From the NCBI RefSeq assembly GCF_003115775.1, contig NZ_QEES01000002.1, positions 1 through 64,000 on the forward strand: a DNA stretch of 64,000 nt, written 5' to 3'. Positions 61,869-64,000 of this stretch are shown piece after piece. The notes beneath the pieces were generated by a model. The model was not told the DNA's origin. It was given only the letters and a program-made list of their open reading frames with translations, and ran no database searches. The position numbers and the translations under genes are program-made. Source of the stretch: Cellulomonas sp. WB94. GTDB taxonomy: Bacteria > Actinomycetota > Actinomycetes > Actinomycetales > Cellulomonadaceae. Each line of letters begins with the position of its first letter. Positions within the stretch are counted from its first letter, which is position 1.

Positions 61869-62761
61869 GAGACCTCCGCGATGCGGTAGCGGCCCAGCCC
61901 GAGGCCGAGCAGGGTGACGAGCCCGGCGGCGACGAGCCCCAGGGCCCCGGCCGCCACGATGGCGGCCCAGGGCTTCGCGGGGTCGCCGCTCGCCGCCTGG
62001 GCGTAGGCGATGATGAGGCGGCCGATGCCGCCCTTGGTGCCGGTCGACACCTCGGCGACGACGGCGCCGACGACGGCCGTGGCGGCGCCGAGCCGCAGCG
62101 CGGGCAGCACGTACGGGACGCTCGCCGGCAGCCGCAGCGACCTGAAAGTGCGCCAGGGGCTCGCGGCCTGCGCCCGGAACAGCTCGACGTGCGCCTGCTG
62201 CGGCGACTGGAGCCCGCGCAGGGCGCCGACCGCGACGGGGAAGAACGCGAGGTACGACGCGATCAGCGCGACCGACATCCAGCGCTCCCACACCAGGTCG
62301 CCGAGGTGGATCTTGCCGCCCCAGCCGACGACCAGCGGCGCGAGGGCGATGAGCGGGACCGTCTGGCTCAGGACGACCCAGGGGTAGACCGCAGACTCGG
62401 CGATCCGCGAGCCGTGCATGAGCACGGCGAGCGCGAACCCGCCCACGACCCCGGCGAGCCAGCCCGCGACCGAGACGCGCAGCGTGAACCAGCACGCCTG
62501 GAGCATCGCGACGCCGACGCTCGGGGAGCCGGCCGCCGAGCTCTCGGGCGTCGCCATCCGCGCGACGACGTCCCACACGTGCGGCATCGACCGGGCGTCG
62601 GCCCGTGGCAGCACGCTCGCGCCGAAGAGGTGGGCGCCGGTGTCGGGGCCGACGAGCTTGTAGAGCTCCCACAGCGCGCACGCGACGACGAGCGCGGCGA
62701 CGCCGACTCCCCCGCGGCGCAGCGGTGCCACCCAGCGCGCCGGGCCCGGCCGCGTGGTCAT
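61865..62761 (-). CDS. ABC importer permease, first
   Basis: Permease of 298 residues with six or seven helices; the EAA loop region is VELFRAQAASPWRTFRSLRL. An extracytoplasmic segment of some 50 residues follows the first helix, longer than in the other permease. It starts in an ATGA overlap with the LLM oxidoreductase stop and ends in one with the ATPase start. Confidence 0.9.
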   Translation of the reverse strand: MTTRPGPARWVAPLRRGGVGVAALVVACALWELYKLVGPDTGAHLFGASVLPRADARSMPHVWDVVARMATPESSAAGSPSVGVAMLQACWFTLRVSVAGWLAGVVGGFALAVLMHGSRIAESAVYPWVVLSQTVPLIALAPLVVGWGGKIHLGDLVWERWMSVALIASYLAFFPVAVGALRGLQSPQQAHVELFRAQAASPWRTFRSLRLPASVPYVLPALRLGAATAVVGAVVAEVSTGTKGGIGRLIIAYAQAASGDPAKPWAAIVAAGALGLVAAGLVTLLGLGLGRYRIAEVS

Positions 62762-63789
62762 GCGGTCGCCACGACGGTCTCGGCCATCGCCGGGATGACC
62801 CGCTCGCCGTAGGCCCGGAGCGTCTCCTCCTTGTTGTCGTGCTGGAGGTACCCCGCGAACTGCGTCACGCCCAGCTCGCGGAGCGCCTGCAGCTTCTCGA
62901 CGTGCTCGCGCGGGCTTCCCAGCAGGCAGAACCGTTCGACGATCTCGTCGGGCACGAAGTCCGCGTGCGTGTTCCCCGCGCGGCCGTGCTGGTTGTAGTC
63001 GTAGCCCTGGCGGTCCTGGATGTAGGCGGTGAGCGCCTTCGGCACCGTCGAGCCCTCGCCGTACTTCGTGACGATGTCGGCGACGTGGTTGCCGACCATC
63101 CCGCCGAACCACCGGCACTGCTCGCGCATGTGGGCGCGCTCGGCGGGCGACTCCCCGTTGCCGACGTACATGGGCGCGGCGACGCAGAACTTCACCGCGT
63201 CGGGGTCCCGGCCGGCCTTCTCGGCCGCGTCGCGCACCGCCTTGATCATCCAGGCCGCGATGTCGGGGTCGGCGAGCTGCAGGATGAAGCCGTCCCCGAC
63301 CTCACCCGTGAGCTTGAGCGCGAGCGGACCGTACGCCGCGACCCACACCTCGAGGGCGGACCCCTTGCTCCACGGGAAGCGCAGCGTGCGGTCGTTGACC
63401 GTGACCTCGCGGTCGTTCGCGAGCTCGCGGATGACGTGGATCGACTCGCGCAGGGTCGCGAGGTTCGACGGCCGCCCGTTGAGGGTACGGACCGCCGAGT
63501 CGCCGCGACCGATGCCGCACACCGTCCGGTTGCCGTACATCTCGTTGAGCGTCGCGAACAGCGAGGCGAGCACCGTCCAGTCCCGCGTCGCGGGGTTGGT
63601 GACCATGGGCCCGACCATGATCTTGCGGGTCGCGGCGAGGATCGCCGAGTAGATGACGAACGGCTCCTGCCACAGCAGGTGCGAGTCGAAGGTCCACACG
63701 TAGTCGAAGCCGTGCGTCTCGGCCTGGCGCGCCAGGTCGACCGTGCGCGAGGCGGGGGGGTTCGTCTGCAGGACGACGCCGAAGTCCAT
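62758..63789 (-). CDS. LLM-class flavin/F420-dependent oxidoreductase
   Basis: Luciferase-like TIM-barrel oxidoreductase of 343 residues (MDFGVVLQTNPPASRTVDLA). It contains DYVWTFDSHLLWQEPFVIYS, MVGPMVTNPATRDWTVLASL and the cofactor-phosphate region CGIGRGDSAVRTLNGRPSN. It looks like the putative F420-dependent subfamily that I recall as often neighbouring hydantoinases. The cofactor (F420 or FMN) and reaction are unproven. The start is 12 bp after the hydantoinase stop and the stop overlaps the permease, so it belongs to the catabolic operon. A dihydropyrimidine-forming or ring-oxidising role is the inferred possibility. Confidence 0.88.
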   Translation of the reverse strand: MDFGVVLQTNPPASRTVDLARQAETHGFDYVWTFDSHLLWQEPFVIYSAILAATRKIMVGPMVTNPATRDWTVLASLFATLNEMYGNRTVCGIGRGDSAVRTLNGRPSNLATLRESIHVIRELANDREVTVNDRTLRFPWSKGSALEVWVAAYGPLALKLTGEVGDGFILQLADPDIAAWMIKAVRDAAEKAGRDPDAVKFCVAAPMYVGNGESPAERAHMREQCRWFGGMVGNHVADIVTKYGEGSTVPKALTAYIQDRQGYDYNQHGRAGNTHADFVPDEIVERFCLLGSPREHVEKLQALRELGVTQFAGYLQHDNKEETLRAYGERVIPAMAETVVATA

Positions 63790-63801
63790 GATGTCTCCCG
63801 G

Positions 63802-64000
63802 TCAGATGAGGTACTGGGACAGCTCGCGCTTGATGTACCGGCCGTGACCGGCACGGCCGTGGAACGTCCCGTCGTCGACGACGACCGAGCCGCGCGAGAG
63901 GACGGTGTCGACGTGCCCGTCGATCTCGAAGCCCTCCCAGGCGGAGTAGTCCATGTTCATGTGGTGGGTCTTGCCGAGGCCGATCGACGTGTGCCCGTTC
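63802..64000 (-). CDS. Hydantoinase/dihydropyrimidinase, C-terminal fragment
   Basis: The reading frame is open to the edge of the window; the last 65 residues are visible. They read NGHTSIGLGKTHHMNMDYSA, then WEGFEIDGHVDTVLSRGSVV and end GRYIKRELSQYLI. The HMNxDYSxWEG pattern and the terminal GHGRYIKR match the cyclic amidohydrolase family of dihydropyrimidinase and D-hydantoinase, which opens dihydrouracil or hydantoin rings to N-carbamoyl amino acids. Metal ligands lie outside the window. It is upstream in the same operon as the LLM oxidoreductase and the ABC importer. Confidence 0.9.
   Translation of the reverse strand, partial: NGHTSIGLGKTHHMNMDYSAWEGFEIDGHVDTVLSRGSVVVDDGTFHGRAGHGRYIKRELSQYLI

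Overview
The window is a continuous piece of a GC-rich actinobacterial chromosome. Third codon positions are strongly G/C and GTG starts are common. Many neighbouring genes overlap in ATGA or GTGA junctions. From proS to smc the gene order resembles the Mycobacterium tuberculosis block from roughly Rv2845c to Rv2922c: proS, GNAT-ispG-rip1-dxr, rlmN-cdsA-frr-pyrH-tsf-rpsB, xerC-dprA-comM-yraN, DUF2469-rnhB-lepB-rplS-trmD-rimM-khpA-rpsP-ffh, glnD-glnB-amtB-ftsY-smc. A FliA/WhiG-type sigma factor beside rpsB and xerC, together with a PTS-type dihydroxyacetone kinase, points to Micrococcales, perhaps a Cellulomonas relative. The genus is an inference. I see no tRNA, rRNA, CRISPR array, prophage or insertion sequence.

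Layout. 1-13.8 kb: DUF4439 protein end, proS, an Fpg/Nei glycosylase, GNAT, ispG, a site-2 protease, a membrane GGDEF protein, a FAD oxidoreductase, dxr, a DrrAB-like ABC exporter and a small DivIVA-repeat protein. 13.8-19.2 kb: rlmN-cdsA-frr-pyrH-tsf-rpsB. 19.6-27.5 kb: an M23 protein, the sigma factor coupled to xerC, dprA-comM-yraN, DUF2469, rnhB-lepB. 27.6-32.2 kb: translation and SRP genes with two strong hairpin terminators. 32.2-35.8 kb: nitrogen regulation (glnD, glnB, amtB) with GlnR-like boxes and a perfect 21-bp hairpin at the glnB/glnD junction. GlnD lacks its ACT domains. 35.8-41.8 kb: ftsY, smc, ndk.

41.8-52.6 kb: ileS-folC and DUF4233-ndk look like the two halves of a common actinobacterial cluster, separated here by about 5 kb that holds dhaKLM, a TetR regulator and a DHA2-type efflux pump. 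ileS is preceded by a T-box riboswitch whose 5' part lies inside the 3' end of a phosphoribosyltransferase gene.

52.7-64 kb is accessory: a HAD phosphatase, a YgjV-like membrane protein, two close SDR paralogues flanking a GGDEF protein, a class III aminotransferase, and a tightly overlapped operon of hydantoinase/dihydropyrimidinase, LLM flavin/F420 oxidoreductase and an NMT1-type ABC importer. I read the last part as uptake and ring-opening of a pyrimidine- or hydantoin-like compound. It is the most likely place in the window for undescribed biochemistry.
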